DNA of 64,000 bases from an uncultured Prevotella sp. (GCA_902497035.1 CABVDL010000002.1:20563-84562), one strand, 5' to 3'. Positions 1 to 9,743 are shown, counted from the stretch's first letter. The notes: a model not told the origin generated them from the letters alone. Numbers and translations are program-made.

Positions 1-1514
1 GGTTGAGGAATGGTGGACAGGTCGTTGGCCGTGGCAATGAACAGCACTTTCGACAGGTCATAGTCCACGTCAAGGTAATTGTCGTGGAAGGCGTTGTTCT
101 GCTCAGGGTCAAGCACCTCAAGCAAAGCCGATGACGGGTCGCCGTTGATGGTGTTCTTCGTCACCTTGTCAATTTCGTCAAGCACGAAAACGGGATTGGA
201 GGAGCCTGCCTTTTGCAACCCCTTGATGATACGGCCTGGCATGGCACCGACATAAGTGCGGCGGTGTCCGCGGATTTCGCTCTCGTCGTGCAGTCCGCCG
301 AGAGATACGCGCACGTATTTGCGCTTCATGGCGGCGGCGATGCTCTTTCCCAGTGAGGTCTTTCCCACGCCCGGCGGACCGTAGAGACAGATGATGGGCG
401 ACTTGAGGTCGCCGCGCAGCTGTAGGACGGCGAGGTATTCCAGAATGCGTTCCTTCACTTTCTCCATGCCGTAGTGGTCGCGGTCGAGGATAGTGCGGGC
501 ACGCTTCAGGTCGAGGTCGTCCTTGGTACAGTAGTTCCAGGGCAAAGCCACGAGTTGCTCAAGATAGTTCAACTGAACGGCAAACTCTGGACTTTGCGGA
601 TTGAACGTGTCAAGGCGGTTGAGCTCTTTTTCAAAGGTCTGAGCGATGGCCTCTGGCCAGTCTTTATTCTTGGCCTTGGCAGCCAGCTCGTCTTTCTCCG
701 TCGCGGTACCGTGGTCGCCCAGTTCCTCCTTTATATTCTTGATTTGTTGCTGCAGAAAATAGTTGCGCTGCTGTTGGTCGAGGTCAATATGGGTCTTGCG
801 CCGGATATCGACTTTGATGTTCTCAAACTGCATCTCTCGACTTTCAATCTTGAGCAGCTCCAGTGCGCGCTCCTTGGCGGACCCTATCTTCAGCAGTTTT
901 ATCTTGTCGCTGACCGGCAACGGCAGATTGGTGCAGGCGAAATTGACCACCATCATGTTGTTGTTGAGGTTCTTGATGGCCATGATGGTGTCGTCGGGAA
1001 TGTCGTCGTTAATGGAAATCAGGTTCTCTGTGGTTTCCTTGACATCGTCGATGATGGTGGCATACTCACGGTCGTTGTCCTCGGGCATGGTCTCGGCAAG
1101 CGGCGCGACGTAGCCTTTCAGCCAAGGCGATTTGGCCGTAATCTTCTCAATCTTGCAGCGTCCGTAAGCCTGGAAAATAGCGGTGATATTTTCGGATGTC
1201 GGCATCTCAATGATGCGAATCAACCTTGCATATACACCATATTTATATATGTCTTTCTCGTCGGGATTGTCCACATCCTCATCGGTCTGACAAACGATGA
1301 CGCATTTCCTTTTCTCGCTGTCTTTGGACAGATAGCGGGCTACGCCGATGCTCGACTTGCGGCCAAGCAGGATAGGGACCAGTACGCCAGGGAAAAGAAC
1401 CATGTTGCGTGTGGTCAACAGCGGAAGCACCCCAGGCTCGCCCGGTGTGAAGAAGTTGCTAACATCACCATCGAAATCGGCAATCATCTGAATTTTTGTA
1501 TTGTTTTTTGGCAT
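1..1514 (-). CDS. lon: Lon ATP-dependent protease, N-terminal 504 residues (runs off window)
   Basis: ATP-dependent cytoplasmic protease that degrades damaged and regulatory proteins. Reading the minus strand from the ATG at 1514 gives [17 protein letters not shown], then the LON substrate-binding domain ([13 protein letters not shown] near residue 40), a helical linker with [20 protein letters not shown], and the AAA+ module with Walker [10 protein letters not shown] around residues 375-383 and Walker [10 protein letters not shown]. It continues into [14 protein letters not shown] at the window edge, so the sensor region and the Ser-Lys protease domain lie outside. The family is normally about 800 residues. 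It is divergent from the methyltransferase gene, with its own promoter at 1579-1607. The identification is certain; only completeness is unknown. Confidence 0.96.
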   Translation of the reverse strand, partial: MPKNNTKIQMIADFDGDVSNFFTPGEPGVLPLLTTRNMVLFPGVLVPILLGRKSSIGVARYLSKDSEKRKCVIVCQTDEDVDNPDEKDIYKYGVYARLIRIIEMPTSENITAIFQAYGRCKIEKITAKSPWLKGYVAPLAETMPEDNDREYATIIDDVKETTENLISINDDIPDDTIMAIKNLNNNMMVVNFACTNLPLPVSDKIKLLKIGSAKERALELLKIESREMQFENIKVDIRRKTHIDLDQQQRNYFLQQQIKNIKEELGDHGTATEKDELAAKAKNKDWPEAIAQTFEKELNRLDTFNPQSPEFAVQLNYLEQLVALPWNYCTKDDLDLKRARTILDRDHYGMEKVKERILEYLAVLQLRGDLKSPIICLYGPPGVGKTSLGKSIAAAMKRKYVRVSLGGLHDESEIRGHRRTYVGAMPGRIIKGLQKAGSSNPVFVLDEIDKVTKNTINGDPSSALLEVLDPEQNNAFHDNYLDVDYDLSKVLFIATANDLSTIPQ

Positions 1515-1578
1515 TCTTTGCTTTCTGATAGTATATAAAAGGTGTAAAGCATTTGCGGCCTATTGCCCGCAATTTGTG

Positions 1579-1607
1579 CAAAGTTACAAAGAATATAATA
1601 AAAACAA
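1579..1607 (-). promoter_or_regulatory. Promoter for lon
   Basis: On the minus strand TTG (1605-1607) is followed after 18 bases by TAACTTTG (1579-1586), matching the Bacteroidetes -33/-7 pattern TTTG-N19-TAnnTTTG. It lies about 65 bases upstream of the lon ATG. Whether Lon is heat-regulated cannot be seen from this. Confidence 0.7.
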
Positions 1608-1629
1608 GCATTCTGGCGTTGGAAATAAT

Positions 1630-2328
1630 ATGGGAGACAGCTTTAACTTCAAAAAATTCAGCCTGCGGCAGGACCGTTGTGCGATGAAAGTGGGTACCGA
1701 TGGCGTGCTGCTTGGTGCATGGGCCTGCGGGGGAAGTCGCATTCTTGACATCGGCTCTGGCACGGGCCTCATCAGCCTGATGATGGCCCAGCGTTATCCC
1801 GCCTCTGTGGTCGACGGGGTGGAGATGGACGGTGAGGCCGTGGCGCAGTCGCGTGAGAATGTGGCTGCATCGCCTTTTGCCGGCCGCGTGGTGATACATG
1901 CCGGCCGACTTCAGGACTATGTGCCGAGTACTCAGTATGACGCCATGGTGACCAATCCTCCTTTTTTCGTCAATGCGTTTGCCGCACCCGACACGCAGCG
2001 CAATGTGGCGCGCCATGCGGTGTCACTGACATTCAATGATATCTTTGATTTTTCTGGCCGATGGCTGACCCCGAATGGCTTTCTCTCTGCCGTCATACCT
2101 ATGGATGGCCTTGAGGACTTTGAGATGGCTGCGGCAATGCATGGATTTTTCCTTTCACGCCTTTACAAGGTTTGTACTAAGGAAACAAAGCCGCCGAAAC
2201 GTTGTTTAGTCAGTTTTTCTCCGACACGAAGTGATGCCTTTGACACCGGGACAGTGGTTTTGCTGCAGGATAATGGACAGCCTACAACATGGTATAAAAA
2301 CTTGACAAAGGACTTCTATTTGAGGTAG
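1630..2328 (+). CDS. trmN6: tRNA1(Val) (adenine(37)-N6)-methyltransferase, TrmN6/YfiC type
   Basis: SAM-dependent enzyme of 232 residues that methylates N6 of A37 in tRNA-Val in characterised relatives. Visible signs: MKVGTDGVLLGAW at the N terminus (typical of the YfiC family), the SAM-binding glycine loop LDIGSGTGLISLMMA, the acidic VDGVEMD strand, and the amino-methyltransferase motif N109-P-P-F112. The open frame extends upstream to 1501, but the ATG at 1630 begins the conserved FNFKKFSLRQD segment and lies just outside the lon promoter, so it is preferred. It stands alone, divergent from lon. The substrate is inferred from the family; another N6-adenine RNA substrate cannot be excluded. 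Confidence 0.86.
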   Translation: MGDSFNFKKFSLRQDRCAMKVGTDGVLLGAWACGGSRILDIGSGTGLISLMMAQRYPASVVDGVEMDGEAVAQSRENVAASPFAGRVVIHAGRLQDYVPSTQYDAMVTNPPFFVNAFAAPDTQRNVARHAVSLTFNDIFDFSGRWLTPNGFLSAVIPMDGLEDFEMAAAMHGFFLSRLYKVCTKETKPPKRCLVSFSPTRSDAFDTGTVVLLQDNGQPTTWYKNLTKDFYLR

Positions 2329-2510
2329 GTATATAAAAAAAGCGATTACCTTCACAGGCCACCGCTCCAAATCTTCAATAGGTATTAGCTACGTCTAAGG
2401 CAAAAAGATTGTTTTCAGGATAACGTTGACAAAGATAGTGCTTAATTTTGAAACGTCAAAATTTTTTTCAATTTATTTTTGAATTTTCTGCGTTTTCCGT
2501 ATAATTTGCC

Positions 2511-2518
2511 TAATTTTG
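2511..2518 (+). promoter_or_regulatory. -7 promoter element upstream of the GH2 gene
   Basis: TAATTTTG, 42 bases upstream of the ATG at 2560, matches the Bacteroidetes -7 box TAnnTTTG. No TTG at the usual 18-20 base distance is seen. A second TAATTTTG sits at 2443-2450. The 230-base gap from 2329 to 2559 is otherwise AT-rich and shows no other feature. Confidence 0.45.
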
Positions 2519-2559
2519 CAGTGAGATAAGTCTTAAATGTCAAATCCATATTACAAAAA

Positions 2560-5031
2560 ATGCGCCTTAATCGATTTTCATGTTTAATAGTCTGCCTTGC
2601 CTTGTCCGCATTAGTTTCAGCCAAGCCTTCAAGGAGTGAACAGCCGGTAAGAGACAAAGTCAATCTGAAAACGTGGCAGTTTTCCCGCGACGGTCTGAAC
2701 TGGAGTCCTGTGACCGTACCGCACGACTGGGCCATAGCCGGCCCCTTCGACAAAAAGTGGGACTTGCAAAATGTTGCCATTGAGCAGAATGGCGAGACGC
2801 AGAAAACGGAGAAGAGTGGCCGTTCTGGTGCACTGCCATGGATAGGGAAAGGCTATTACTACACCCATGTGAGGCTTTCGCCATCAGCCGCACAGTGCTT
2901 TGTTCTCAATTTCGACGGTGCCATGGCCGAGCCTGTGGTCTATGTCAATGGCCACAGGGCCGGAAACTGGGCTTACGGCTATACGCCTTTCCGCGTCGAC
3001 ATCACGCCGTATGTCGTTGCCGGTGACAATACCATTGCCGTGTCATTGAGTAATGTTGAGGAGAGTAGCCGCTGGTACCCCGGTGCCGGGCTTTACAGGC
3101 CTGTTACGTTGGAGGTGTTGCCAAAGGTCCATCTCGACCCGTGGAAAACGTCTTTAACAACGGAGAAGAAATACAAGAGATACATTGTCACTTACAAGAC
3201 GCTGATTCCAGATGTGCCTCAAGGCACCGGCTTGAAATTGGATGTTTTCGACAGAGATGGAAAGCAAATTAAAAGCCATACAGAGAGGGGAATTGCGAAA
3301 GGCGTCTTGAAAATTTACTTTGGTTTTCAAAAAGACAGCGTCCATTTGTGGTCTCCTGAGACACCTTATTTATATAGCTGCGTGGCGACTCTTCTCGACG
3401 GCAGCGGCAATCCCATCGACAAGATTACTACAAAGTTTGGCGTACGCACCATCGAGATTGACTCCATCCACGGCTTCCGGCTCAATGGCATAAGCCGGAA
3501 AATCAAGGGCGTATGCCTGCACCATGACCTGGGTCCGTTGGGTGCCGCATTGAACAAGGCCGCGCTTATCCGCCAGATAAAGCAGCTGAAAGATATGGGG
3601 GCCGACGCCATAAGGACCTCGCACAACATTCCCTCGCAGATGCAAATGGAGGTTTGCGACTCATTGGGCATGATGGTGATGGCCGAGAGCTTCGACATGT
3701 GGATTTACCCGAAGTGCAAGAACGGCTATGCCAGGTTCTTCAAGGAATGGAGCGACCGCGACATTACCCATCTCGTTGAGGCCCACCGCAACCATCCGTC
3801 AATCATCATGTGGAGCATCGGCAACGAGATACCTGAGCAGTGGAGCTATGAGGGACGCGTCATTGCCGAACACCTGCAGAACCTCTGCCACCGGCTCGAC
3901 CCCTCACGTCCCGTCACTCAGGGTATTGACAGGGTGGATGACGCGTTGCGCTCGGGCTTTGCCGAGGTGATGGACGTGCCTGGCTTCAACTACCGCGTGC
4001 ATAAGTACGACCTTGGCATGAGCAAGCTCTCGCGCGGCTTCCTGCTCGGCTCAGAGACGGCCTCCACCATCAGCAGCCGTGGCGTTTACCATTTCCCCGT
4101 GAAATGGGGCGTGGTGGAGCCGTCCGCTGACGGTCAGTGTACGGGCTATGACGTCAACTGGTGCGCATGGAGCAACCTGCCCGAAGAGGACTTCATGGCC
4201 ATGGAAGACAAGCCCTACACCATCGGACAGTTTGTTTGGACCGGCTACGACTATCTCGGAGAACCTACTCCCTATGATAAATACTGGCCAAGCCGCAGCA
4301 GCTATTTCGGCATTATGGACTTGGCTGGTCTGCCCAAGGACCGTTTCTATCTCTACCGCTCGGTGTGGAACAAACGGTCGCATACGCTCCACATCCTGCC
4401 GCACTGGACGTGGAAAGGACGCGAGGGGCAGGTGACACCTGTCTTTGTCTATACTGACTATCCTGAGGCCGAGTTGTTTGTCAACGGCAAGTCGCAGGGC
4501 AGGGTGAGGAAGCAGGCAGGCCTGCGCACCGACGACCAGCATCCGGCTACGCCGGAGGTCGCCGAGGCCCGTGCCCGGCGCTACCGTCTGATGTGGGACA
4601 AGGTGCGCTATGAGCCGGGTGTGCTGAAGGTTGTCGCATACGACGAACAGGGACGGCAGGCCGCTGAGGCCGCGGTTCGCACCGCGGGAAAGGCCGCGGC
4701 CATCAAGCTGGAGGCTGACCGCACCACCCTTAAAGCAGACGGTAGCGACCTTGCCTTTATAACGGTCAGTCTTGTGGATAAGAACGGTACCGAACTGCCG
4801 CAGGCCGATGACGAGATGGAGATGACCGTTAGTGGTGCGGGCACCTTCCGTGCTGTCTGCAATGGCGACGCCACATCGCTGGAGTCGTTTTGTCAGCCTC
4901 ACATGAGGCTCTTCAGCGGCAAGCTCGTCTTCATCGTGCAAGCCAAGGATGTCAAAGGCAGCATCAAAGTTACGGTCAAGGACAAGCGCAACGGGCTGAA
5001 GAAGCGTATGGCGCTTAAGGCCGCAGATTGA
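2560..5031 (+). CDS. Secreted glycoside hydrolase family 2 enzyme (beta-galactosidase-like)
   Basis: Exported retaining glycosidase of 823 residues. An N-terminal signal peptide (MRLNRFSCLIVCLALSALVS) is followed by a sugar-binding jelly-roll domain (VTVPHDWAI, YVNGHRAGNW), an Ig-like domain, and a TIM barrel. The catalytic acid/base is E423 in WSIGNEIPEQ and the nucleophile is E499 in LLGSETAST. After the barrel come a DUF4982-like domain (about 610-690, YPEAELFVNGKSQG) and an Ig-like tail (about 705-815), the layout of many Bacteroides GH2 beta-galactosidases. No lipobox is seen, so a periplasmic location is inferred. No SusC/SusD pair lies nearby, so it is not part of a visible polysaccharide utilisation locus. 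The exact sugar (galactoside, glucuronide, mannoside) cannot be decided from motifs. Confidence 0.9.
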   Translation: MRLNRFSCLIVCLALSALVSAKPSRSEQPVRDKVNLKTWQFSRDGLNWSPVTVPHDWAIAGPFDKKWDLQNVAIEQNGETQKTEKSGRSGALPWIGKGYYYTHVRLSPSAAQCFVLNFDGAMAEPVVYVNGHRAGNWAYGYTPFRVDITPYVVAGDNTIAVSLSNVEESSRWYPGAGLYRPVTLEVLPKVHLDPWKTSLTTEKKYKRYIVTYKTLIPDVPQGTGLKLDVFDRDGKQIKSHTERGIAKGVLKIYFGFQKDSVHLWSPETPYLYSCVATLLDGSGNPIDKITTKFGVRTIEIDSIHGFRLNGISRKIKGVCLHHDLGPLGAALNKAALIRQIKQLKDMGADAIRTSHNIPSQMQMEVCDSLGMMVMAESFDMWIYPKCKNGYARFFKEWSDRDITHLVEAHRNHPSIIMWSIGNEIPEQWSYEGRVIAEHLQNLCHRLDPSRPVTQGIDRVDDALRSGFAEVMDVPGFNYRVHKYDLGMSKLSRGFLLGSETASTISSRGVYHFPVKWGVVEPSADGQCTGYDVNWCAWSNLPEEDFMAMEDKPYTIGQFVWTGYDYLGEPTPYDKYWPSRSSYFGIMDLAGLPKDRFYLYRSVWNKRSHTLHILPHWTWKGREGQVTPVFVYTDYPEAELFVNGKSQGRVRKQAGLRTDDQHPATPEVAEARARRYRLMWDKVRYEPGVLKVVAYDEQGRQAAEAAVRTAGKAAAIKLEADRTTLKADGSDLAFITVSLVDKNGTELPQADDEMEMTVSGAGTFRAVCNGDATSLESFCQPHMRLFSGKLVFIVQAKDVKGSIKVTVKDKRNGLKKRMALKAAD

Positions 5032-5068
5032 AGCCTACATGTAAAATCATTTAGTATACTCAATCTGA

Positions 5069-5102
5069 GAGAGGGGAAGTCAGTTTTCTTGATTTCCCTC
5101 TC
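5069..5102 (+). terminator. Possible terminator hairpin after the GH2 gene
   Basis: GAGAGGGGAA (5069-5078) can pair with TTCCCTCTC (5094-5102) with one bulged G. There is no clear T-run behind it, so intrinsic termination is only possible. The rest of the 366-base gap 5032-5397 holds no gene; its right end carries the promoter of the next gene. Confidence 0.35.
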
Positions 5103-5313
5103 CCTATTGCTATTTGCTTGTCGCTGGAATAAATATGTGTTCCGGTCGCCCGCCTTTGCCTGCCTTTGTCGTGTGTCGTCCTTGCTATTGGCCGTCGGTA
5201 GTGCGTTGTCAGTACAAATATGTAATTTGTGAACGATAGTGCTGCTATATAGTTAAGATACAGATAAAAAAGGTTAAATTGTTAGCCGTATTTGTATAAT
5301 TATTTAATAAAGC

Positions 5314-5344
5314 TTGCCGCTTTGAAATATTTCTGTTATATTTG
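5314..5344 (+). promoter_or_regulatory. Promoter for the AraC-type regulator
   Basis: TTG (5314-5316), 20 bases, then TATATTTG (5337-5344), a good match to the Bacteroidetes -33/-7 consensus. The ATG follows 53 bases later. Confidence 0.65.
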
Positions 5345-5397
5345 CACAAAACGGAGTTATACCCTAACAAGTATAAAGTTCTTAAAACACCCTAACT

Positions 5398-5886
5398 ATG
5401 GCAAAGTATAACATTAGAGAAAAGAAAGATAAGGAAGCCGCTTATCGCTCTCTTGTCAGTCCTCAGCTCATGGATGAGTTGGAGGAAAAAATCAACAACA
5501 TTATCATTATACAGAAAAAGTATAAAGATAAAGATTACTCTGCCAAGCAACTTGCTGAAGACTTGAATACCAATACGCGCTATATTTCTGCTGTGGTTAA
5601 TGTGAGATTTCACATGAACTATACTTCTTTTGTCAATAAATACCGTATTCAGGAGGCTATGTCGCTGTTGATTGACAAGCGTTACCAGGATTTGAACATG
5701 GAGGATATCTCCGACATGGTAGGCTTTTCCAACAGACAGTCGTTCTATGCCTCGTTCTTTCGGATTAACAATATAACGCCGAAAGAATATAAGACTTTGC
5801 ACATGCCTGCCGACAATAAGCAAACGCGCAAACCAAGGAAGAGAAGTGTGATGGCGCGCCAAGAGGAGGCGCTGACTGTGGAATAA
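5398..5886 (+). CDS. Small AraC-family (helix-turn-helix) transcriptional regulator
   Basis: A 162-residue DNA-binding protein that is essentially only a HTH_18 domain. The first helix-turn-helix is DYSAKQLAEDLNTNTRYIS (about residues 43-62) and the second is MEDISDMVGFSNRQSFYASF, ending in the family hallmark ITPKEYKTL. The start of the protein (residues 1-35) is a charged helix; there is no sensor, cupin or receiver domain, and no membrane segment. The tail is very basic (RKPRKRSVMARQ). AraC proteins of this layout are common in Bacteroidales, where they are often C-terminal parts of hybrid two-component systems; here the domain stands alone. Its target is unknown; the flanking GH2 and M49 genes are candidates only by position. 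Confidence 0.85.
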   Translation: MAKYNIREKKDKEAAYRSLVSPQLMDELEEKINNIIIIQKKYKDKDYSAKQLAEDLNTNTRYISAVVNVRFHMNYTSFVNKYRIQEAMSLLIDKRYQDLNMEDISDMVGFSNRQSFYASFFRINNITPKEYKTLHMPADNKQTRKPRKRSVMARQEEALTVE

Positions 5887-5947
5887 GCCTGTCAGAGTGG
5901 GCGTGGCAATGCCATGATATGCAACCACGGAACATTTCATTCATTGT

Positions 5948-7909
5948 ATGAAAATAAAGGATAACCAATCGTTTGAATACAGCGACGAGCGTTTCGCCGA
6001 CCTGCAGATGCTGCGCTACCGGCTCACGGGTTTTGACGCGCTTACGCTTCAACAGAAAATCTATGTTTATTATCTTGCCAAGGCAACTTTGTCTGGACGT
6101 GACATCGTCACCGACCAGTTTGGCAAATACAATCTTGCCGTCCGCAAGACGCTGGAGGCCGTCTATGTAAATGGCAACGACCGCGATTCTCGTGAGTTTA
6201 AGGCCATGGCTGTCTATCTGAAGAGGCTGTGGTTCTCCAATGGCATTTACCATCATTATGGGTGCGAGAAATTCGCGCCCGAATTTAGCGAAACCTGGCT
6301 GCGGCATGAGGTGGGGCTACTCGCTCCCAGTCTTCTTCCCCTGAGTACCGGGGAAAGCGTCGGGGAGTTGCTTGATACGCTTTGCCCTGTGATTTTCAAC
6401 CCTGCCGTGCTGCCCAAGCGCGTTAACCTGAATACGGCCGAGGATGTGGTCAGAACTTCTGCGTGCAACTTCTATGAGGGTGTCTCTCAGCAGGAGGCTA
6501 CAGCGTTTTACCAACAGCAGCGCGACCCCGGTTGTGGCGACTGCCAGCCCTCGTGGGGACTGAATTCCAAGTTGGTGAAGGCTGACGGACATCTCATGGA
6601 GGAAACATACACGGTTACTGGACTCTATGCGCCGGCTATCAGGCAAATTGTCCATTGGCTCAATAAGGCTGCCGACTATGCTGACAATGCCAGGCAGTGT
6701 GAGCTGATACAGCTACTCGTCAGATATTATGAAACCGGTGACCTGCGCCTTTTCGACGAGTACAGCATCAAATGGCTGCAGGAGCAGGAGGGCGACATCG
6801 ATTTCATCAACGGTTTCATTGAGGTCTATGGCGACCCATTGGGCATCAAAGGCTCATGGGAGGGACTGGTAGAATACAAGGACCATGAGGCCACCCGCCG
6901 CACGCGCCTCATTTCAGAGAACGCGCAGTGGTTTGAGGACCATTCGCCTGTTGACCCTCGCTTCAGGAAGCCAAGGGTCAAGGGCGTCACGGCCAACGTC
7001 ATCTGTGCCGCAATGCTTGGCGGCGACGAATACCCCTCGTCGGCCATCGGTATCAATCTGCCCAATGCCGACTGGATAAGGGCACGCTACGGCTCCAAGA
7101 GCGTAACTATCGGTAATCTGACCGATGCTTACAAGAAGGCTGCCCATGGCAATGGGATGATGGCCGAGTTTGTCATTGACGATTACACCCGCCAGCTCAT
7201 CGACCGGTATGGCGACCTTTGCGACGACCTTCACACCGACCTTCACGAATGTCTCGGCCACGGCAGCGGACAACTGTTGCCTGGCGTGGTGTCAGATGCA
7301 CTGCGCTCTTACGGCAGCACTATTGAGGAGGCCCGCGCCGACCTCTTCGGCCTGTATTATCTAGCCGATGACAAATTGGTCGAGCTTGGCCTCGTTCCTG
7401 ATGGTGAGGCCTATAAGAGCCAGTATTACACCTATCTGATGAACGGCCTGCTGACACAGATGGTGCGTATCAGACCCGGCCACCAGATAGAGGAGGCTCA
7501 CATGCGCAACCGTGCCATCATCGCCCGCTGGTGTCTGGCCAACGGCAAGGGTGCCGTGTCGCTGGTCAGACGCGATGGCAAGACTTATGTTGAGATAACT
7601 GATTACCCGGCACTCCGTCAGTGCTTTGCGCGCCTGTTGGCAGAGGTGCAGCGCATTAAGAGCGAGGGCGACTATGAGGCCGCCCGCAGCCTAGTGGAAG
7701 ACTATGGCGTGAGCGTGGACAGCGCGTTGCATGCCGAGGTGCTGTCACGCTACGAGCGGCTGGGCATAGCGCCATACAAGGGCTTCATCAATCCCAGGCT
7801 CATCCCGGTGACCGGCCAAGACGGCACCATCGTTGACATTCGTGTCGATTATACTGAGGCCTACGACCATCAGATGTTGCGCTACTCCCGCGAGTATGGC
7901 TTCCTTTAG
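5948..7909 (+). CDS. Dipeptidyl peptidase III, peptidase family M49
   Basis: Zinc exopeptidase of 653 residues that removes dipeptides from the N terminus of peptides. The zinc site is the hexapeptide H433-E-C-L-G-H438, the bacterial form seen in Bacteroides DPP III, and the second motif is E460-E-A-R-A-D465, where E461 supplies the third ligand. The length agrees with Bacteroidetes members (about 650-680). There is no signal peptide, so it should act in the cytoplasm on peptides that have been imported or made by proteolysis. It begins 61 bases after the AraC-type gene, and the AlkD-like gene follows after 33 bases, so these three may be co-transcribed. The family assignment is secure. Confidence 0.93.
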   Translation: MKIKDNQSFEYSDERFADLQMLRYRLTGFDALTLQQKIYVYYLAKATLSGRDIVTDQFGKYNLAVRKTLEAVYVNGNDRDSREFKAMAVYLKRLWFSNGIYHHYGCEKFAPEFSETWLRHEVGLLAPSLLPLSTGESVGELLDTLCPVIFNPAVLPKRVNLNTAEDVVRTSACNFYEGVSQQEATAFYQQQRDPGCGDCQPSWGLNSKLVKADGHLMEETYTVTGLYAPAIRQIVHWLNKAADYADNARQCELIQLLVRYYETGDLRLFDEYSIKWLQEQEGDIDFINGFIEVYGDPLGIKGSWEGLVEYKDHEATRRTRLISENAQWFEDHSPVDPRFRKPRVKGVTANVICAAMLGGDEYPSSAIGINLPNADWIRARYGSKSVTIGNLTDAYKKAAHGNGMMAEFVIDDYTRQLIDRYGDLCDDLHTDLHECLGHGSGQLLPGVVSDALRSYGSTIEEARADLFGLYYLADDKLVELGLVPDGEAYKSQYYTYLMNGLLTQMVRIRPGHQIEEAHMRNRAIIARWCLANGKGAVSLVRRDGKTYVEITDYPALRQCFARLLAEVQRIKSEGDYEAARSLVEDYGVSVDSALHAEVLSRYERLGIAPYKGFINPRLIPVTGQDGTIVDIRVDYTEAYDHQMLRYSREYGFL

Positions 7910-7942
7910 ACAATAAATGCGCCATTGGGACGTTAAGACAGT

Positions 7943-8566
7943 ATGGAACCGACAGAAGTAGAAAATAAGATAAAGGAGATAAAACGGAGCTTCCGGCTTA
8001 TGATGAACGGCCCCGCGTCGCAGTCCATGCGCGAGAAAGGCGTGGAGTATCACCTCAACTGGGGAGTACCGCTTATGGAGTTGCGTGCCCTTGCCAAGGA
8101 TATCGGTCAGGATTACCACCTTGCCATTGCCCTGTGGAAGGAAGATATCCGTGAGTGCAAGATACTGGCCACGCTTGTCATGCCCCACGGCCGTATGCCC
8201 AAGGATATTGCCGGGCTGTGGATGGATCAGGTGCGGTCGCAGGAGATGGCCGAGATGTTGGCTTTCAATCTTTTGCAATATGTTGACTATGCGCCCGAGA
8301 TAGCCTACAGGTGGATGGCCAGCGGCAAGCCCACTTATCTCATTTGTGCCTTCGACATCGTAGGCCGTCTTTTTATGCGTGGGCAGGAGCCCAATGAGCG
8401 GGGCGTCAATGAGTTCATCGACCAGGCTATAGCGGCGCTTCACGACCCGGTGACAGGTGTCCGCCATGCGGCGATGAACGCCCTCATCCGCTTTGCTGAC
8501 CTCGGCCTGGTCTATGAGCGTATGGCTCAGTCGGCCACGCGCCGCGCCGGCTTCGATTTCCTTTGA
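7943..8566 (+). CDS. AlkD-like DNA alkylation repair / HEAT-repeat protein
   Basis: A 207-residue all-helical protein resembling the DNA alkylation repair (AlkC/AlkD) superfamily: the early segment KGVEYHLNWGVPLMELRALA matches the start of this fold, and later repeats (SQEMAEMLAFNLLQYV, DPVTGVRHAAMNALIRF) look like HEAT units. In characterised AlkD proteins the fold removes alkylated purines. The protein is slightly shorter than AlkD (about 230), and I cannot locate the catalytic Asp with certainty, so it could be a non-catalytic HEAT protein. It follows the M49 gene closely. The downstream 8567-8747 gap holds the moxR promoter. Confidence 0.72.
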   Translation: MEPTEVENKIKEIKRSFRLMMNGPASQSMREKGVEYHLNWGVPLMELRALAKDIGQDYHLAIALWKEDIRECKILATLVMPHGRMPKDIAGLWMDQVRSQEMAEMLAFNLLQYVDYAPEIAYRWMASGKPTYLICAFDIVGRLFMRGQEPNERGVNEFIDQAIAALHDPVTGVRHAAMNALIRFADLGLVYERMAQSATRRAGFDFL

Positions 8567-8704
8567 GTTCAGCCCTCATCCTGTATGCGGGAATGAACAG
8601 CCGTGAGAGGGGATATAGGCCATAAACTATCTTAAAATAAACTTAATAAGAGCCTTTTTAATATTATTTAGTTGGCTATTTTCCCTGCTCTACATAGAAT
8701 GTTG

Positions 8705-8712
8705 TATTTTTG
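8705..8712 (+). promoter_or_regulatory. -7 promoter element ahead of moxR and the Bat gene run
   Basis: TATTTTTG fits TAnnTTTG and lies 35 bases before the moxR ATG, within an AT-rich stretch. No TTG at 18-20 bases upstream is seen. It is the only promoter-like element I find ahead of the 13-gene run ending at 22749. Confidence 0.55.
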
Positions 8713-8747
8713 CAGCTTGAAAAAATAATGCAAAATACAAGAATATT

Positions 8748-9743
8748 ATGGCAGAATCAGTAGATATTCGCGAGCTGAACATTCTCATAGAGCAGCAGAG
8801 CGGATTTGTCACTAACCTGGTGAATGGCATGAACCGCGTCATTGTCGGTCAGCGTCACCTTATCGACACCTTGCTCATCTCGCTGCTCAGCGATGGCCAT
8901 ATCCTTCTCGAAGGCGTTCCCGGACTTGCCAAGACACTGGCCATCAAGACGCTGGCACAGCTCATCGATGCCGACTTCTCACGCATCCAGTTCACCCCAG
9001 ACTTGCTTCCGGCCGATGTTGTCGGCACACTGATTTATTCGCAGAAGGACGAGAGCTTCCATGTGAAGAAAGGCCCTGTGTTTGCCAACTTCGTACTGGC
9101 CGACGAGATTAACCGTGCGCCTGCCAAGGTGCAGAGCGCACTGCTTGAGGCCATGCAGGAGCATCAGGTGACTATCGGCGATAATACGTTTAAGTTGCCC
9201 AAACCTTTCCTCGTGATGGCCACGCAGAACCCCATTGAGCAGGAGGGCACCTATCAGTTGCCTGAGGCCCAGGTTGACCGTTTCATGCTGAAGGTGGTCA
9301 TTGACTATCCTACCATTGATGAGGAAAAGCAGATTATCCGGGAGAACATCCAGGGCAGCATGCCCGAGGTTAGTCCCGTTACCTCTGCTGATGAGATACT
9401 GAAGGCCCGCGAGGTGGTCAGTCAGGTCTATATTGATGATAAGATTTCCCAGTATATTGCCGACATCGTCTTCGCTTCGCGTTACCCCGACCGCTACGGA
9501 CTGAAGGAGCTGAAAGACATGATTACCTTCGGTGGCTCGCCGCGTGCGAGCATCAACCTGGCCAAGGCCTCACGCGCCTATGCCTTCATCAAGCACCGCG
9601 GCTATGTAGTGCCGGAGGACGTGCGCGCCGTTGCCCACGATGTGATGCGTCACCGTATCGGACTGAGCTACGAGGCTGAGGCTGCCAATGTGAGCAGTGA
9701 GGAGATTGTCAGTAAAATTATCAACAAGGTGGAGGTGCCTTGA
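8748..9743 (+). CDS. moxR: MoxR-family AAA+ ATPase
   Basis: A 331-residue AAA+ chaperone-type ATPase. Walker A is GVPGLAKTLAIK (about residues 55-66), Walker B is VLADEINRAP, and the sensor segment VMATQNPIEQEGTYQLPEAQ is diagnostic of MoxR. C-terminal helical lid ends at KIINKVEVP. MoxR proteins are thought to help mature or insert VWA-domain partners; the linked DUF58 and BatA/BatB proteins are the expected clients. The stop codon overlaps the ATG of the DUF58 gene (TGATG), implying translational coupling. Family certain; client protein inferred from context. Confidence 0.95.
   Translation: MAESVDIRELNILIEQQSGFVTNLVNGMNRVIVGQRHLIDTLLISLLSDGHILLEGVPGLAKTLAIKTLAQLIDADFSRIQFTPDLLPADVVGTLIYSQKDESFHVKKGPVFANFVLADEINRAPAKVQSALLEAMQEHQVTIGDNTFKLPKPFLVMATQNPIEQEGTYQLPEAQVDRFMLKVVIDYPTIDEEKQIIRENIQGSMPEVSPVTSADEILKAREVVSQVYIDDKISQYIADIVFASRYPDRYGLKELKDMITFGGSPRASINLAKASRAYAFIKHRGYVVPEDVRAVAHDVMRHRIGLSYEAEAANVSSEEIVSKIINKVEVP

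Noticed and set aside
474..1538. Long plus-strand open frame (354 codons) opposite lon
   Set aside because: The minus strand codes for an unmistakable Lon N-terminal half with Walker motifs; the plus-strand translation has no domain and arises from codon bias.
2560..5886. Polysaccharide utilisation locus
   Set aside because: A GH2 enzyme and an AraC-type regulator are adjacent, but there is no SusC/SusD pair, no hybrid sensor and no second glycosidase beside them.
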